A stretch of DNA of 64,000 nucleotides from Trichinella spiralis. Lineage: Eukaryota > Nematoda > Enoplea > Trichinellida > Trichinellidae. The position numbers were made by a program, and so were the translations under genes. The stretch lies in assembly GCA_000181795.3 (NCBI GenBank), contig CM012955.1, positions 13,987,108 through 14,051,107 of the forward strand, written 5' to 3'. Below, one piece after another: positions 48,300 through 61,484 of this stretch. Under the pieces are notes generated by a model. It made no database searches. It worked only from the letters and a program-made list of their open reading frames with translations, and was not told the origin of the DNA. The first letter of the stretch is position 1. Every line of letters starts with the position of its first letter.

Positions 48300-50857
48300 A
48301 ATGAAAAAAATCAACTCACAATAAAGAAAAATGAACAACAACAAGTCGAATAACAGTAATATATTATAAATTGAAATTGTTGGACAATGTGATTATAAAA
48401 TTTTTCTGATCATAGTAAAAATTTCAAATTTATGAATATCAAGAAATTGCAAATTCAAAAAGTCCCACTACATCCATAGCAACAACATCAAAGTATATTA
48501 AATAAGAAAATTAAACACTGTACACTTATTAACGCGCGTGTAACACTGGCGGTGCTTGTTCAATGTTTTCCATTTCAAATTGAACATTATGATAATTTCA
48601 CGTCAAATTATACATTCATTCAATTGCTGATATGTTGATTTATTATTATTATTATTATTACAAACAAATATTTACTCGCAACCGGTCGTTAACGTTTCAT
48701 CTGAAGTATTATTATTTCTGTCTCCATTATTATTACTATTTTCTCTTGTTATTTTATAACAAATTTAACAATAAATATTTATTATTGATTTTTTTTCTTA
48801 AAGTTTCATTTCATTTGTCATAATAGTAGCAAAAAAAACTTGACAAATTATTCATCGCAGGTAGACAGGAAAGGATTTTTTTTTATTTTGAATTTCATAT
48901 TAAATATTTATAAATTGTTATAATTGAACAAAAGAAAAGGAAAACGAGAAAAAAAAGCTTATCCTTGATTTGGATTTAAAAAATGCAAACCACTACTAAT
49001 TACTAGAATTAAACGACGTTACACTGAAATGTGCACAGATGGACGAGAAATGAATAAATGTACACAGACGATTTGAATGCTCATGGAAAATATTAATAAC
49101 AATTGTTGACCATTGGGAATTTTTGCTGATCGCTTTGAGTGAAATGAATGAAAAGTCGAAAATGGATATATTTAAATTTGCATATCTCATAATTACCGAC
49201 GTTGAAAAAAAATATATATAAATAAAGAATAAATCTTGTGCAAAGAAATGTCGTTTCTTTTCATTGAATTGTGTTGTTCATTTGTTGCAATCAAAATCTC
49301 CTACCAATGGGAAAAAGTAATTTGTAATTAGTTAGTTAATTGAAAAAGAAGCGAGGAAAATGCAATAAAATCAATGTAATCTTGTACTATCCTATTGGAA
49401 GAGGAGTACTGGTGACTATAGAAAAGATAGTGGGGAATTTGATTAAGGTGGATTATTTTTCAAAGGGGCAAAAATGTGGAAAAAAAGTGAAAAAACACTT
49501 TTTCAATTTGTCCCAGTGATACAGCTACGATTGATTAACACTGCATTCAGTTGCAGACATGAGAAAAATTGTTTTGTCTCATGAATTGTACTATCGCCGA
49601 TGCAAATAATGTTCTTGAAAATTAATTTCATTCAAAATTTGCATATCATTCCTGGAACGTGTAAAGATGAATTTATTGTTTGTCTTTTTTTTCAATTTTT
49701 ATCAACATAAAAAATATATATGTGTGTTATTTTGTCAAAATTGTAAACAGTCAGTCTGTAGCATTTGTTCGACGGGTTTTTTCCACTGAATGATTCCAGT
49801 TGTCTTGACTACCGTCAGGTGATAATCAAGTACGTTTGAAAAAGTTCACCCGGAAAAAAAGTCAACTTTTTAGAAAGCTGATTGGTTGATTTTGTTGACA
49901 ATTTATAGCTTGTTGATTGATTGAATTGTAAAATTTACATTTTCATTTAATCAGTGTCCGTCTCAGTCGGTCGGTGTTTATTTTCGACTTTGTGCAAACT
50001 GCAGCAAATGAGAAGCTATTCGTCAAAGAACAAACCAACTTGAACAAATATAGAACTGATAAATGGCTAATCAGATACCAAAAGAAAAAAAACCAAAGAT
50101 ATTGTTCCAGTGTTTCTTCTTGCCGTATCATGATTGTAGATGATCAATCAATAGAATGAATAAATTTACATTTTACGTCGTCGTTGAAACGTCAGTTTGC
50201 TCGGTTTTGATTACAATTTTTACAGACATGTCAACTTGTTACAAGCACGGTACGGCAAATGGTATATATAACAAATACGACGATCATCACACATCTGTCA
50301 AAAATGTACACCGTGCAAACTTTCAGTGAAACATTACACGTTAACAAATTGCAAGCTTATTTGTATTGTTTTCTACTATTAAACTGATCGAGTGAAAATT
50401 ACAATGAAAAAAAAATAAATATATGTATAGATAAAGGAACAATTTGTATGCATATTAGATTTATTCCATTTATCAGCAGCAAAATAAGCGAACAACTTTT
50501 TTCTTGCTACTTTTTACTTTAATCAATCAATACCGGTAAGTTGTGGAAATAAAAAATTTCATCAAACAAATACATTAAATTTTTTTTCAAATTGAAAAAG
50601 TATCGAAATAATGGCAACAATTTTCAATTTTATCACTGCTGCAGTGATGCAGGGTTTTGAAAAAGTAAGTTTCCAAAAGAGAGAGAAAAACAAAAGTTCC
50701 ATTCCACCGCTCCATTTCGACGAAGAAGCAGCGTCGAATCAATTATTCCAACAGTTAATTGATCCCTGAACATTCATTCACTGAAACAGCAGCATGAAGC
50801 AGAACAACAACATGCATAGTTCGACAAAATACGAGTCGAATTTTCGACCAATAATTA
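48300..50857. other. AT-rich intergenic stretch
   Basis: Upstream region of the PTB gene and 3' flank of the next minus-strand gene. I see only simple sequence (TTA runs near 48641-48661) and chance ORFs. Confidence 0.45.
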
Positions 50858-51940
50858 TCATATTCGTATTTTCGAATACAAATTGGAATGTCGAGCTGAA
50901 TCATCCAAACTGGCAGTCAGTCCTGTAAAAGCGATCATCGTCTCTACGTCACGGTCGTAACTGTCCACGCGCGGGCTATTCGAAGCCATTTCGGTTTGAT
51001 TGATTTTCTCAGGCTCTAGAAACGTTTTCGAATTTTCCGCATCCACTGGAAGAGCCCAAGAGCGGTGCCGTGGTTTTTTCAACTGGCAAAACGTAGCAAC
51101 AATCATACCAATACTGACGACGGTCAAGATGCCGAATACCGCTCCGACTGCAATCAAAACCGTCTCGACCAAGTATCGGTGATCGGTTTTGGATTTTTTG
51201 GACAACTGGTGACTGCTGGGGACAAAATCCGCCTGTTCGATTAGCCTGATCGGCTTGTTGTTGTGTTTTCGATTATCCGACTGGCCGTGACCACCGCCCA
51301 CCAGTGTGGGAACAACGGTGGACGTGCTGCTGTTGAATTTGATCTGCTGCAAAATCAATTCCATCGGCACTTCGACCACCGTGGCAGGTCTGGAAGATGC
51401 GGTGGTCGGTTGCAACGTCGACGTAGCTGGTGTCACAGTTCCCAATTCCAACGAGCCGGATGTCGGACCACGACTGCTGATCATGTTCAACAATGAGAAC
51501 AGACCGTCCACCAATCGGCTATCGTCCATTTCGGCTTTTTCGACTCTTCTCCCACTGTATCTGGTCATGTTCAACGGTGCAGCTTGGTTCGGCGTCGATT
51601 CCACTTTCGGCTGAAATTTGTCGATGATCGTTTTCAACGATTCGGACAATTTCAAAAGCATATCATTCATCGAATTGTGAACCACTTCAGAAAGAAGATC
51701 ATCTATAACTGCCGACGCATTTTTCGAGTCGGTATGCAAATCAGTATCCGTATCGTTCGGTTGTTGATGTCGTTGATTGGTCGTGATGGAAACTTGACCA
51801 TCGTACAGTTGAACTTGGAATCCATCGCCGGCCGAAATTTCCAACGGTCCGGTGGATTTTTTCATCACCAATGCCCACGTCAAAACTGTCGTCAACTGGA
51901 CCCAGCAGCCGATGACCAACAACATGGACGACATCATCAT
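50858..51940 (-). CDS. Unrecognised single-pass (type I) membrane protein
   Basis: An intronless 360-codon frame if started at the ATG at 51940. I chose that start because it opens a signal peptide (MMMSSMLLVIGCWVQLTTVL). The frame is open further to an ATG at 52246, giving an extra Arg-rich, poly-Val N-terminus that looks like translated 5' UTR. The mature ectodomain is Ser/Thr-rich with several N-glycosylation sequons (NAS, NMT, NSS) and an amphipathic helix (SMNDMLLKLSESLKTIIDKF). A transmembrane helix follows (TVLIAVGAVFGILTVVSIGM), then a cytoplasmic tail of about 75 residues ending KIRI, which fits a class II PDZ ligand. No Cys-rich or known domain is seen. The region is much richer in G+C than its neighbours. 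I do not recognise the family. Confidence 0.7.
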   Translation of the reverse strand: MMMSSMLLVIGCWVQLTTVLTWALVMKKSTGPLEISAGDGFQVQLYDGQVSITTNQRHQQPNDTDTDLHTDSKNASAVIDDLLSEVVHNSMNDMLLKLSESLKTIIDKFQPKVESTPNQAAPLNMTRYSGRRVEKAEMDDSRLVDGLFSLLNMISSRGPTSGSLELGTVTPATSTLQPTTASSRPATVVEVPMELILQQIKFNSSTSTVVPTLVGGGHGQSDNRKHNNKPIRLIEQADFVPSSHQLSKKSKTDHRYLVETVLIAVGAVFGILTVVSIGMIVATFCQLKKPRHRSWALPVDAENSKTFLEPEKINQTEMASNSPRVDSYDRDVETMIAFTGLTASLDDSARHSNLYSKIRI

Positions 51941-53024
51941 CACCACGACGACCACCACCACCACCACAGAATTTGCAGTTCTGTTCCTTGTTGGTCGACC
52001 AACGTGACCAAATACAAACACACCGCTCTTGCTTGAACAGCTGTCCCGAGACTTTCTTGGGCAAACATTTCGGGCGATCCAGCAACGGTGCAACAGCTGA
52101 CCTGACCTTCGGTCGACAATGCGGATCTCGGCCTTCACTTGTTCTGGGATGCGCCAACCACCGGTGAACAGTATCCATTGTATGGAAATTGCAAGCACAT
52201 TTTCGCTTCTTTTTTCTTGTCCCCGTCTCTCCGCTCTCCCAGACATATTTCTATATTCACGGTCGACCTCCAACTATAATCAAACCAACGGAGGAACCAT
52301 TGTCATCCAAGTCCCAACGCCGAACACATTTCTCCACAACAATGCTTGGTTTTATTGGTATCAACCAACCACTGCACCGACCACCGATCGCTTCTAATCA
52401 ACTGATTGTTCACGGTCAAATTTCTCGTACAACAACATCCGGCCGATAAGGGAAGAAAAATTGGACATATTCCCTCCAAAACCTACACACTTTTAACCAG
52501 ATAACGCGCCTATTTATTCCATCCATACACTTGTTTGTGTGTGTGAAGAAATTACACAAAAGCACCGCTCGAATGAATTATGCATTTTAATATTCAACAA
52601 ATTTTTAAGGTGTTTTCTTTTTCGACACCACATTGCAAAATTGTCCACTCCAATGTTGACAATACCAACAGTATCCATCGAAGAAATTATTGATCTTACT
52701 GTTTTTGAAAGGGTTACAATTTCTACCAACATTTCAAAAATAGAACAAATCATACATGCATCAGTGTTTGCATTTTTTTTTAAATTACATTAATAAATTG
52801 CACAAGTCATTTGCGTTCCATAAACTGTACTACTTACTTTTCAACAAACTAGTGATAAACAATAAACAACAAGCATGTAATAAAATAACACGTACAAACT
52901 TAGCTCAGAGCAAACGATAAGAAAAAAAATGAAAATTAAAATAAAACGTTTTCCCGTAGAAATGACGCATCGGATTCTTTTCTGCGAATGTCTTTCTTCG
53001 CTGTGCAACGAGACAACTTTATCA

Positions 53025-56000
53025 TCAACATGCTCTTCTTTTCTTTCCCCAACTACCAATCAAACGACTAATAAAATTATGCCGCTTAAAAAATATGCTT
53101 CGATGTTCTGTTTTCTCGTTTGAAGTTTCACTGTGATGCTGTGAACTCTGAATTCATTCAACAATTCATAATTCAACATTACACATGATAATTTATCGCA
53201 ATTGTTACTATTAAAATTTGAACAATTGATTGGATAAACATTTTCACGCTTTTTGCGTATTTGTAAATTATGAACAATCGCTTAATTAAAGTAGAAAACA
53301 AAATTAAATTAATTTCGTAGTATACAAATACCAAGCATTGAAATCATCTTAATTATTTATGCTTCAATATTTGTCCATTTTCATGAACTGCAGTAACTTT
53401 GAATAATACTACGTGATGATCTTTTGGATACTGTAATCGTTGATAATTATTCCGTTTTGTAATTGGAACTTAACTAATAATTGTATAGTCTACGCTGAAC
53501 AGTCTGTAAACTGAGCAAAACATAACAAACATGATAAAAGAGAAACGCATTCATTATTCCAGTTTAGAAAATAAAAACAAAATTACATCTTTTCTGTATA
53601 AATTGCACCTTAAACGAACAAATAAACACAACTCTGCTATTACAATAATAATAATTATTATTATTCAATTACTCAAAACGGTCAACAGTGCTGATTAATA
53701 GCGTTAATTTATTCCATTTGTAAAAAAATTACATCTGAATTAATTCAAAAGAAACAATACGTACTTCATTTGAATTTTTCTGCTTGTTTGAATTTTTCAA
53801 CAACACGCATTGATCAGTGTTTTTTGTATCATCAAAATTTCCATCCCCATGATCATTACGTGAAATCAGTGATAAGCTCGAAGTGACACTTATTCCTTCT
53901 TCAATCGAACCTTCTTCATCAAAAATGAGCTAAATTGCAAAAATAAAAAAACTATATGAATAGATGCGCATATTTTTATTTCAATTACGAACAGTTAAAT
54001 CGAACAACAGTCGTTCTTACTTGACTGATGCGAGCATTGACGTCGTGTTCAAGTCGTTTTGAAGGAGCAAAAATTTCCAACTGATGATGCAAGAGAAATT
54101 TCAGCAATTCCACAGCTCTGCGTTTTTCTTCGTTTAAACAAAAGCAAGAACTGAATGCATCAACCACCTACAAAAGAGCAACGTATTGGAAATAAATTTA
54201 AAAAATTATTCGTGAAAGAGAAATATCTTCTGTACACAACTTTCTGGTACAGTGTAATTGTAAAAATTGTAATAAATCAAATCCAGTAAATTTTACCAGA
54301 ACTCGGTTACTAGTGGTTCCGTATTTGTCCAATTGAAGACGATGGTTCGTAGAAACGCGAGCCATAAATCGGAGAAGAAGTTGCAACCAACGTCGACGTT
54401 TGACATCCAGCATGAAGAAACAGTTGCGCACGGTTTCAATTGTCAACTCTTTGACGTGGGAAAGTCGAAAAGTGATGGGAAAAAGCGTGGAAAAAGTACG
54501 ACGCTCCAGGGACTGTTCTACTGCATCACCGGCGTTGAACTGACCTGCCAGATGTCTGGGTCTTTGTTTGGGTGTGGACAGTGTAGCGGCTCGTTGAACT
54601 TTGACGAAAGATTTCAAAGAGACTGGACATTCGAGCAATTCAGTATTCTCTTCCAATGTTTTCACCAATGTCGGGCTTTTCACCAGACCAGGCAATCCGC
54701 TGAGTGCTTCAAGTTTATCTTTTGGAGAATTAGAAGAAGCCAAACAATATCTGTTCATCATCACCGGCTTTTCGTCAGTAGCAATAGCTGAATATTTTTT
54801 CAAAGATGCTCCATCAGTTTGATTCGACTGAAACAACGGTGCGACATTTTTCGAAACACGATGCACAGGAGCCAAATAATCACAAGATAAATCCGAATGG
54901 GATAAAAATGCAGAATTACGAGCACAGTAATGCATATGATTTGATAATTTGCCATCCAACTGACGCGCACGTTCTATATGGATAAATAAAATATTGATAA
55001 AATTTAATGTGAAGTATGTGAGAAAATAAAAATACAAAACATACCCATTATGGTAAAGCTAAGCATAAGCAAACCTTTTGGAATTAGCTTTTGATTTCTG
55101 AAAAAAGTTGCAAGCGTTTGGAGAATGTCCATTTCAAAGCCAATGTGCACGCCTTCGTTACGTCTTGGCCCTACGAAAACGTACAATAAGATTCATCTAA
55201 AAAACAAAGAAAGCACAATTTGACAAACTTACAATTTGCCAGACAATTCATCGATTGCACAATTTGTGGTGGAGGTTCATCTTAAAAGCTCAATCATTAA
55301 AAATGAATCATAACAATTATTACATTTCAATTATTAATATAATATTTACAACTGTCGACCGTGAGAAGAATATTCCACTCACCTATGTTGCTGTTCACTT
55401 TTGAAGCAATTTCAAATTGATTGGCATTGTAAAAGACAAGACTAGCATCAATGGCACTTTCTTCAATAAAATTTTTCAAATTGTCAACAGCCAAAAATGA
55501 TTTAATGCTGAAAAAATTGCTTGATTCAAGATTTCAATATAAAAAAACAAAATAAAACTGAACATTGTGTCATTTTATTCGCCGCAAGTATTTATTGTTA
55601 ATACGATTGATTATAAATTTGTATATTCTAAAAGTGAAATTGCTGATTTTTCTTACAAAAATTTAAATTTATAAAATATTTTTATCAGAAAAAGAAAAAA
55701 AAGCAACCGAACCTATCTAGACAACACGTTTTCCACAAATTATCAATATCAGACGATGAAAATCTTTTACACGTCTTCTGCGAATGATCTAGCGAAGTGG
55801 ATTTTCAGGCGAATGTGGAAAATGAATCATTATGCAAATTTACTTTCAAATGGTATGTTTTCCATGCTGACAGATCGGTTGGTGTTGCGTAGAATTTTTT
55901 CACGTTCCAACAAATTGGATGGCAAGCCTGCCGAGTGACGTTTTTCCGGGCACATTGCGTGCACTTCTTTCTTGATGCGATTCATTTTCAAAGCCAGTGG

Positions 56001-56826
56001 AGTTTGGACCAGTGCAGATAACGGTGCATCTGTAAATCTGAACTGAAATTTAATGAAATTTCGAATTTTTTTCAACGTTTTGAAAATTAATTTCAAAACA
56101 AAATTTATCTCATATACAACAAGAGCAACTAAATTTAATCATTTCTGAAAATAAATTCCAAACGTAAAGTATTAAAATTTATTATTATTATTATTATTAA
56201 TAAATAATTTCACAATAATATCATTGTTGATTTGTTGCTGAACAAAAATTTCATTACCTATACAATGAACGGCCATCTTTAATTATCTCGTCTTTGGATT
56301 TTTTGCTGTGTATAACTTCTACAAAAACTTCACGTTCGTAAAACTTTTTCAATAATATTTTCACTTTTTCTCTGCAAAAAAAACAAACAATTGCACTTTA
56401 TTGTACGATGAAATAACTGAAATTAAATTCTATTATAAATCAGATAATGCAATACAGACACAGAGAGAGAGAGAGATAATAAATCACACGTGCAAAATTG
56501 CATCCATTCCACCATTTATGTAAATTTCCACGCGTGAAGCTCATTCAGCTTACTTTGTTATCTTGGATTTTGATTTCGTTTTCGAAATTAAATAATTGTA
56601 AAGCCAATCCGTGGCTTCTTGACCAGTGAACGTGTTCGGGTAGATGGTAAAATAACGCCAGTGATTTTTCAATACCATTTTTGAACGAAAATTCCTCACC
56701 ACGTCGTTCCACTGAGCAATGGATTATTTATTTTATTATATTATTAGTAAAAATTTGAAATTTCAAATTTTTTACTATAAGTGTTGCGGAATATTTCGCG
56801 TCTTGTTCTACTTCTGCACTTGACAT
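53025..56826 (-). CDS. DEP-domain protein of the DEPDC1/LET-99 type
   Basis: Exons: 56776-56826, 56554-56711, 56258-56371, 55844-56037, 55713-55788, 55383-55507, 55233-55280, 55045-55170, 54297-54973, 54021-54167, 53765-53929, all in phase (627 codons), plus a probable last exon at 53025-53084 (RHNFISRLIGSWGKKRRAC then stop), giving 646 aa. The N-terminal DEP domain is clear: WNDVVRNF, HWRYFTIYPNTFTGQEATDW, KILLKKFYEREVF, SLYRF. A RhoGAP-like middle follows (SMNCLANWPR, HIGFEMDILQTLATFF). A C-terminal block (RWLQLLLRFMARVS) matches the DEPDC1 C-terminal region. Family members act in spindle positioning, cortical polarity and cell-cycle progression. The catalytic Arg finger of true RhoGAPs is not evident. 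An alternative end at about 53690 (CAG|CAC TGT TGA) is possible. Confidence 0.85.
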
Positions 56827-57994
56827 ACGGCGGTCCGTTCGGTGGGGAAAACGACGATCGATTTCACGTCACTTGTATATTGTTCAGTACTGTAGAATTG
56901 AAAATTATACTCTGCAAATCTTTAAACAGTAACCAAAATGTTGACCCAATTTTTAGTTGTAATTCTGTTTGTTAATTGAACAATTCCAATGCAAAAAATT
57001 ATAATATTTTACTTTCACATTTCTTCACAAGTACTATACTGGAAAATATCACATGATAGCAATGTTTGCTGCGGTTCGAAAATGGAAATTTTTATCATTT
57101 TCAAAATCTGTGCACGTTTGATGGAATAACATCAAGAATAAGATCATGAACAAGTACAACACCAACTTCTTTTGGTTGTCAATTTGCTTACATTTCCATC
57201 ACATTTTGAAAATTGTTCATTACCAGAATTAAAATTCCATTAAATAAATATGAAACATGATGCAATGACGGTTTCAAATTTTAAAGAGAAAAAAAAATTC
57301 GACATGTTCGTCCATTTGTGAACCAATAAAGCTGCAAGTGGGTGAAAATTCCTTAAAATCAAAATAATTCAAATATGCATAATAAACAAATGTACCGTCT
57401 AGAGTAAAATAATTTAAAAATTCCAAAGCGAGAAAAGTTGAATAATTCCTGCATTATATTATTAATGATGGAAAAGTGTTATTGTGTTTACGATTTGGAT
57501 TGGAGAAATAATGGGAAAAGCATGCTTTGCTAAACCAGTGTCAAACGTTGATCAAATAGTGAATCATTTCAATTCTCACGATCGCTTTGAAAATGTCGTG
57601 ACAAATGATAACATTGCTCTTCAGAGATGATTGGATCACTTTTTCAATAACTGTCTGTCCACAAACAAGGTCGCGAAAGCGAAGCGAAAATTAGTGTCCA
57701 GCTTTATTATTATTATTATTATTACAATTATTATTAGTATTCTTATCATTAATAATTATTATGGTCAGTTTGCACTTGGCATTATGACCGATTTCCACAG
57801 CCGGACGTTTCAATAACCGCGTTGTCGCATTCTGCCGTCTCATTTCAGTGTCAAACGAAAAGCAGCATATCTTCAATTTTCAAGTCCAACAGTGCAAACA
57901 AGCTAGTTAGCTTTATTCTCGTTGCGGCATCTTGCCGCGGTCTCCTTCTTCAATAATTGCTAGTTGGTCAGTAGAAATTTGCCTAAGCAGACAG

Positions 57995-60439
57995 ATGAAT
58001 TTCAACACGCCCCCAGGCGTTGTGATATTTCTGTTCACTTCATTTCTGCTTCCAACTGCTCATTACACTAACGCTGAATGTAAAAAATGCTTTTCTAAAT
58101 TCAATTTCGATAAATTAATTATACATTCTGCATATTCTTTTCTATTTCTTTCAGTATGTTCAGATGATTCGAACGCTACTTCAATGTGTCGTGTTGATGC
58201 TGACTGTATCAGAAAATTTCATTGCGTCAATGGACAATGCTGTTCAAGTCAGTATGCTGTGCAATAGATTCTTTTCCTTAAACATTTCCATAAATTTACA
58301 TTTCTTCAAATCGACTATTCTCTTTCACTTTTCCGTCATTTCAATTCAATCTTTCAACAAAATATATCCATTAAACAAACTAATTTTAAAATCCATTCAT
58401 TCATTTAATACTTACTAATAACTCGTCCAACAAACAACATCTCTTCGAATATTTCAGATTTCTATTCAATTCACTTGAAAATTTATAACAATCAGTATTC
58501 GATGCATTAATCAATCGAATTTTTCAAATTTCATACGTTTTTCTAATCATTCTAATTTTCCCAAATTTCTTCTTTTTACTATTCGCGAAATAATACTTAC
58601 TTGGTCATAAAAGGGAAGGGCTCTTTTACTACTTTAGAAAAATTTACATTACTCTGCTGAACAGAAGAAAACTTAAACAACAAAAATGTCCAAAATAAAT
58701 GAAAATTAAAATTGCGGCAATAACTTTTCAGAAGTTCCATTGCTCCAACTTTAATATGTATAATAATTCGAAGAAAAATCAGCCTGATTTAGATTTAATT
58801 GAAGATGAAATACACCAACGATTAAATGCTATTGTAATACTGCATAAAGTATTAATTGCATACATACAATCAACATAAACTGTATAAATTATGAAATGTT
58901 CATTAATATTTTCAAAACAAACGTTTATTATTATAAAATGGAAAAATTTATGTATTTCTTATATTTTTATACATTTAGAAATATTTATTATTAAATTATT
59001 ATCAAAAAAATATATTTATTAATGAAAGCTACCTAAAGGAAATTGTGCTGATGGCACACCTTCGCCTGCAAAATGTTCAGAAATGAAAAACTGTCCACCA
59101 AACCATGCATGCCATCGTGGTCAATGCTGCTCATTGTTTACAAACAAGCGTAAAACAAGCCTTTGTCCAGATGGAACAACCACAAGTGTCCGATGCAATG
59201 AAAAAAACAGGTATCTCGGCATAAGTATTTCTAAAAATTAATATCACATAAAACATCACTTTCTACATCAATTTTTAAATCTGCATTTAATACGCTACAT
59301 ATAAAAAGCATGTAGTTCATCAAACAGCACAACAATATTTATGAAATATATGTTGGCAAGGAGAAAAGAATGTACGTTTTCCATTAAAGATGTCATACTG
59401 GAGCAGAGTGTGTGCACGGCTTTTGCTGCAGCAAAGTACACGCACCGCCAGCAAAACAAGGGCGCTGTCCCATTTTGCTGGTTAATCTACGAATAGGATC
59501 TACTACTGTTCAGCCGGAAGATCAATGCTATTCAGACGATCACTGTGAAAGTGTTCGAAAATGTTGCCTCACTGTTGCTGGAAAAAGATGTCTTCTCCCT
59601 GAGACAGGTATATATCAAAAATCTGCAAACTTTCAAACAAATGGTCTATCTACACAGCTTGGTTTGCAAAATTGTTAATTTTCTATAAAAGCATTTTCAT
59701 GTTCAATTAAGCAATATAAATATCAATATTAATAAGGGAAAGCAATTATTGATAGATTAATTTTACACATATCATAGCAGATATATATTAACATTTTTCC
59801 AGTTATCTGTTACAAAGTTTACTTTGAATATGAAGTACTTGAATATTTCATGTCCAAACAATAAAATATTTTCACCACCGTGTGTGGACATGATATATAC
59901 CGTTATGATAATACTTTTCTCAAAAGGAAAAATTATTTCAGATTTTGGACGATGTGCTGACGGGTTGCCGGCGGAAAGCGTTTGCAACAGAAAAGAGCAA
60001 TGCGGGAAAGCATCACAGAGCTGCGTACGCGGCCTTTGCTGCAATACGGCAGCACATGCTAATGCAAAAACAAAAAGACCAACAGATACAGAATCTTCAT
60101 GTCCCCGTTCAGTACATCCCAGGCAGATTCAATTTTCCAGGAGATGTTCAGTGGACACTGACTGCCACTTTCAAAAAAAATGCTGTCCAACATATATTGG
60201 CCGGAGATGCTTAATATTACCAGGTGAATATGACAATTTCTTCAAAGTTGCATCATTTGTGTTAAATTCTCACTCTTTAATTTCCTATATTAGTGACAAA
60301 AGCAGGCTCGTGTCCAAAAATTAAAGTGTCGGGTGAACGAAAACGACGTCAACATCGATGCTACAATGATGGCCACTGTCCTGGAGAGATGAAATGTTGC
60401 AGCTTACCGTTAGGAAAAGCATGCCTCTTTCCTTCTTGA
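57995..60439 (+). CDS. Secreted multi-WAP-domain protein (probable protease inhibitor)
   Basis: Six exons: 57995-58079, 58155-58247, 59039-59210, 59390-59607, 59942-60223, 60294-60439; 996 nt, 331 aa, all junctions in phase. The ATG at 57995 opens a signal peptide (NFNTPPGVVIFLFTSFLLPT); an upstream in-frame ATG at 57932 would bury it. Short Cys-rich units with C-x-C-C ends (VNGQCCS, HRGQCCS, VHGFCCS, VRGLCC) precede or alternate with three WAP/four-disulfide-core domains. These begin CPILLV, CPRSVH and CPKIKV and carry the core pattern C-x5-C-x5-CC-x5-C (for example CYSDDHCESVRKCC). WAP proteins are usually serine-protease inhibitors or antimicrobial peptides; which applies here is unknown. 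It is divergent from the DEPDC1-type gene and convergent with uS15m. Confidence 0.88.
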
Positions 60440-60444
60440 ATAAA
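60439..60444 (+). terminator. Poly(A) signal overlapping the WAP-gene stop codon
   Basis: AATAAA starts on the last base of the TGA stop (TGAATAAA). If used, the 3' UTR would be only about 10-30 nt, which fits the tight spacing to the convergent uS15m gene. A second AATAAA lies near 60496. Confidence 0.55.
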
Positions 60445-60566
60445 ACTTGTCAAATGCTAAATTTGATACACTTTTTCATATTATTACTATTATTAAATAA
60501 ATAAATTTAAATATATTAGAAAATGACACATGAAAACAAACACAACGATCAAAGTACAAATTAAAA

Positions 60567-61484
60567 TTAAAATCGTAGGAGCGATAAAATTAACTGATTT
60601 ACAATTAACTCGCTAAGCAAATTATTCGCCACAGCATTTTGTAACCAAAAAGCATAAACTGAATTGTCAGTTAAAAACTGTAGAATTTCATAAATCTCAT
60701 ATTCATTATTCATGAAAAGTTTCAACAAATGTGAAAATTAATCTCAACAATAAAATGAACAAATAAAACGCACATACGCTTTTCATTTCAGATAAAAGTT
60801 TGCTCCAGTGGCGAATAAGAGCTGTGTGCTTCGCAACTGAAAATAGCAAACAACAACAAACAAGCAAATGATATTCCAAGAAATTAATTCAATCAATTTT
60901 TTACTTCGAACTTCTAACGAAGAGGTATCTAATTCATTTTGTCTCACTTTATTCATTAGTGCTCGTTTCCATTGGAAGGTCAGATCCTTTCGACGGCCGA
61001 ATTCAATGCTGAATAATTTTTTTACCGAATCAGGAGCACTAAAATATGGTAATCCATTAAACTGCAAATCATTTCATACACCCAATAATACAACATACGT
61101 TTCGAGAGCTTTCACCGATTCATACTCCGCTTTTGACTGTTTGATGTCAACATGTGGCAGCCAGTGTGTGGAATCGTGCTTTATTAAACTTTATGACATC
61201 TAGTTTCATCTAGTTTATGAACAGCTTTATTTCATCTAGGACAATTTACGAATTAAAATATACTTTCGGTACAATTTCAATCATGCACGTCCTACCTCTC
61301 TTAAAATTAACGTCACGGCTAACTGAAACCATTTCAAACCAAATTTCACCCAACCTGTCAATATATCCCTGAGCTAGAGGAACACTAAGAGCAAGGTTTT
61401 CATAATAAGTAGGGTCGGCCTGTTTTGGATCAACAGCGGGTCTTCGAATATTATACCATTTGAATCGATTATACCATGAAACAG
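60567..61484 (-). CDS. mrps-15: Mitochondrial ribosomal protein uS15m (MRPS15)
   Basis: Three well-supported exons: 61355-61484 (N-terminal part, SWYNRFKWYN, RRPAVDPKQ), 60905-61038 (SAPDSVKKLFSIEFGRRKDL ... NELDTSSLEVR), 60778-60836 (IAKHTALIRHWSKLLSEMKS). A less certain last exon is 60567-60677 (FLTDNSVYAFWLQ..., stop). The order VKKL.S.E...K then DT.SLE.R and the I..HW..L.E block matches mitochondrial S15 (human VKRLLSLE..., DTRSLEARI). It is a small-subunit mitoribosomal protein that binds 12S rRNA. The 5' end is unresolved: a start-like ATG at 61528, directly after TTTTTTTCAGC, encodes MSCSWFVQSRFLSFSC, a plausible mitochondrial presequence, but in a different frame from the 61355-61484 exon. 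Confidence 0.75.

Noticed and set aside
51941-52273. N-terminal extension of the membrane protein including poly-Val
   Set aside because: The frame begins at a TTG and only reaches ATG at 52246; a cleavable signal peptide starting at 51940 explains the protein better, so the extension is treated as probable 5' UTR.
51584-52449. Plus-strand ORFs (His-rich, up to 150 codons)
   Set aside because: Antisense to the membrane-protein ORF; the His run is the complement of the Val/Met repeat.
54333-54791. 152-codon plus-strand ORF
   Set aside because: Antisense to the large 677-nt exon of the DEPDC1-type gene.
60868-61203. Plus-strand 111-codon ORF with a Cys-rich end (CLMSTCGSQCVESC)
   Set aside because: Mostly antisense to the uS15m exon; the Cys cluster beyond it has no exon signals or partner, so it is not called, although the last 40 codons could be revisited.
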